This document shows positions 61,626 to 64,000 of a DNA stretch of 64,000 bases, in pieces. Positions within the stretch are counted from its first letter, which is position 1; every line of letters starts with the position of its first letter. A model generated the notes under the pieces. It did not search any database. It saw only the letters and a program-made list of their open reading frames with translations, and had not been told where the DNA came from. This DNA is from Brachionus manjavacas (lineage: Eukaryota > Rotifera > Eurotatoria > Ploima > Brachionidae), in assembly GCA_019054805.1 (NCBI GenBank), contig JAHQIY010000012.1, forward strand, positions 806,001-870,000, read 5' to 3'. A program made the position numbers and the translations under genes.

Positions 61626-63008
61626 TTTTTTATTTATTATTTATTTGTTTATTTATTTGTATTCTGTACCGAGCTAAAGCTCCTTCAGAATAAATTAAAA
61701 ATAAAATAAAAATTAAAGTTAATAAAATTAGATTAAAAAAAAGAATCAAAATAGAGTAAATAAGCTAAAAAAATTAAAGTTGAAAAGACATAAATTGGAA
61801 AAGATTGTTACATGTGGCACATGTTTAAATAGTTCAAGTTTCAGGAAAAAAAGAAGAAACAGTAAGGTAGCAATTACACAATGGAGTTGGGTATTCAATA
61901 TATCTTGATTCGAAACCTTCTTTGTATTCCTCCACCAGTCTTTCAACCAATGGAATAGAATGACTCAGTCCTGTCCCAACATATTTCTCACTCAACTCAA
62001 AAAGACGATTCGAGACTGTTAGTAATTTTAGTTTATTAAAAGCTTCATGTTGCACGATGTTGGAGGGAGTATCATATTTTAACTTAAGGATAGATCTTAC
62101 TGCTGTATTCTGAATTGCTTGTAGTTTTTTGATATTATTTTCTGAAAATGAATTCAAGCAAGGAAAAGAATAGTCTAAAATCGATCCGACTAAAGATTTA
62201 TATAAATTTCCTAGTGTGTTTTGATTGAAACCCCATTTTTTGTTTGACAATATCTTAATAATATTTAGCCTTTTGTTGCAGCGTTCTTTAATTTCGTCTA
62301 CTAGTATATTAAAGTTTAACTTAGAATCAAATTTAATACCAAGAAAATTGATTTCTTTTTGGCTCACTATTCTGTTTCCATAGATTTTTAAGTTTAGATT
62401 ATCACCCTCTTTTTTGTACCTAGAAAAGACTACTGAACACGACTTTTCAACTGATATCTTCATTTTCCATTTAATAAGCCATTGTTCTAGTTCGTTGGTG
62501 TATTTATTAATCTTATTTTCTAGGTTCCCTTTCTTGTTATAAATGAAGAATGTAACTAGATCATCTGCGAAAAGCAGAGAGTATTCATAATTTGTTTTGT
62601 TTCTTTTTGGGATGTCATTAATATATATACTAAATAAAAGAGGACTAATTACCAAGCCTTGAGGAACACCTGCAGTTATTTTATATTCTTCGCTCAGATG
62701 ATCATTCACATTTACCTTAAATGTCCTACTATCTAAAAAGGATCTAATCCAGTTAGTCAAGTAATGAGGTGGATTCATTTTAATCAATTTAAAAAGTAGA
62801 CCTTCATGCCAAACCCTATCAAAGGCTTTAGAAATATCAAAAACAGGCCACAAACTCTTTTTTTCTATTAAATGATTCCACAATTTTTTGAATTAAAAAG
62901 AAAAGATTATCTGATGTTCGCCGGTGTTTCCTAAATCCAGATTGCTCCTGGATAAGGAGTGAATTTTGTTCCAAATAATTGTATAATCTTGAAAATTTGT
63001 ATTTTTAT
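61626..63008 (-). mobile_element. Jockey-like LINE, copy C (5'-truncated, youngest-looking)
   Basis: On the minus strand it starts within RT at FSRLYNYLEQNSLLIQEQSG (about 63000), has one frameshift in an A run near 62870, and then a 345-codon open frame to 61834: FDISKAFDRVWH, GVPQGLVISPLLFSIYINDI, LLFADDLVTFF (catalytic FADD), INFLGIKFDSKLNFNILVDE, NTAVRSILKLKYD and the C-terminus. The 3' UTR ends TTCTGAAGGAGCTTTAGCTC (GAGC-TTTA-GCTC hairpin) and a long AAAT-type tail at 61690-61626. It shares the 3' end with copy A. Lacks ORF1 and endonuclease. Confidence 0.88.
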
Positions 63009-63389
63009 TTGCTTATATACTGGTATATCTAGATAGTCTTCATACGTTTATTTATCGCTAAAATCACTTACATCTTAAAGTATGTTTCATAAATTTGTTT
63101 ATATCAGTGTCTTCACTGCTAGGTTCGGTGTTCTCGTAACTAGTCTTATTCGAAGAGTCGGTGTCTGGATACATCATTTTTCAATTGTTCTATTTAAATA
63201 ATTTCTTGAAATAAAGAAATTAGGAAAGAAACGATAACCAAGAAAATTTGAGAGGATTTATAACCTTATTATTTGATTTATAGAGGCTTTTTAAAATAAT
63301 TAAATTTGGTTTTTTAAATTTAATTATTCTATGTAAATTCGAAAGGTTCTTTTTTAGGATGAAATTATTTTTACTTTGTTTTTTCACTT
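63009..63389. other. Spacer, no gene seen
   Basis: A less AT-rich part at 63105-63180 shows no recognisable protein. Otherwise low complexity. Confidence 0.4.
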
Positions 63390-63640
63390 TATAGTTTTAG
63401 ACTTTTACAAAAAATTAAAATAAATTATTTTAAATTAATTATCTTAAAAAGTTTCTAAATTTCTAAAAAAATTATTTTGTGAATATTTTTTTCTTATTTT
63501 TATAAAGAAATTACGCGTATATATTTCACTTCAAATATTATGAAATATTTCTTTCCTAAATTTTTTATAAAAAAATTTTTAATCGTAATACGCTAACCTT
63601 AACTAATTTTCGCAGAATCTTGAGCGCTTGATAAAAAGAG
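63390..63640 (+). repeat. 240-bp dispersed repeat, copy 2
   Basis: Direct match to 57620-57860 with small length changes in A/T runs. Confidence 0.75.
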
Positions 63641-64000
63641 CTAAAAATATTTAAAGAATTAAATAAATTTAAGATTTCTATTAAATTCTAAAAATATGAG
63701 TCGTTTTTGTTCACAAAAAATAGAGTTTATTTTTATATACTTTTGAAAAGTAAACCAAAAATGAGAAAAATTACATTAATTGAATTAAATCGTCACTTTA
63801 TTTTGATTATCTTCACTAATTAGTTAAATAATAGCAAAATAAACAAAAAATAACAAAAATTTAACACTCTATTTCAATATACAATAATGCGACGAAATTA
63901 TTCTTTTGGGTAAATCCACGTAATTCCAGGTAAATTGCCTAAGTTATTTGGGTTAATTCACGTAATTTTACCTAAAATTAAAAATTCTATAATTAAAAAT
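63641..64000. other. AT-rich end of window with TTTACG words
   Basis: At 63905-63985 GGTAAATCCACGTAATT, GGTAAATTGCC and CACGTAATTTTACC repeat the vocabulary of the TTTACG blocks at 29985 and 60340. No gene. Confidence 0.45.

Noticed and set aside
1-64000. CRISPR arrays, operons, bacterial promoters or rRNA genes
   Set aside because: No regularly spaced direct repeats and no rRNA sequence; introns and element types show a eukaryotic nuclear genome.

Overview
The window is nuclear DNA from an AT-rich invertebrate animal. The evidence is spliceosomal introns of 63 and 140 nt, C2H2 zinc-finger and SH2 genes, AATAAA poly(A) signals, and a dense mix of degenerate LINEs, tRNA-derived SINEs and DNA transposons (pogo/Tigger, Tc1/mariner, MULE). 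The style resembles a rotifer such as Brachionus: short introns, very AT-rich intergenic DNA, and a TRIM-like RING written C..C, C....C..H, C..C. That placement is an inference of moderate to low confidence.

The main feature is a dispersed array of ten near-identical single-exon genes, eight on + and two on -, at 7505-7789(-), 14551, 17524, 25946, 27667, 32295, 35922, 38570, 45123-45407(-) and 59566-59850. Each encodes a 94-residue secreted peptide (86 in one copy): a signal peptide, a short Ser-rich linker, a Gly/Tyr-rich mature domain with 16 Tyr and no Cys, and a KKK tail. Eight copies share a compact promoter (CCAGGTTACCC, GATA-like sites, TATA about 65-110 bp before the ATG). Copies 1 and 2 have a different upstream region and form the arms of a large inverted duplication, and copy 4 is a hybrid of the two promoter types. 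Blocks of about 1 kb upstream and downstream were co-duplicated with several copies. Diagnostic residues are reshuffled between copies, which suggests gene conversion.

Two other genes look intact. At 22034-23034 there is a three-exon gene for a six-finger C2H2 protein with an N-terminal eh1-like repressor motif. At 52881-54134 there is a single-exon gene for an unusual RING-like / coiled-coil / SH3 / SH2 protein without a kinase domain. A third, a coiled-coil RING gene at 9074-9548(-), is broken by two in-frame stops and a lost zinc ligand.

Most of the rest is mobile DNA. From left to right: an LTR-retrotransposon protease relic (640-1900); a CR1-like LINE (4045-5923) inside an inverted duplicate of the zinc-finger gene's upstream region; GGC-ended elements with 8-bp target duplications (11489, 34258, 36384, 39051); MULE pieces (15406, 20152, 46028, 60876); a foldback element (24001-24400); Tc1-like (30487) and mariner (47820) relics; three damaged copies of one Jockey-like LINE (41340, 48673-51600, 61630); a SINE with a 12-bp target duplication (40366-40673); and two Tigger-like elements that both lack the DDE catalytic domain (54418-55948 and 56600-57232). 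Paralogous flanks of the peptide genes serve as empty sites that delimit several insertions. Many LINE and SINE 3' ends share a GGAGC-type hairpin followed by a short-repeat tail.
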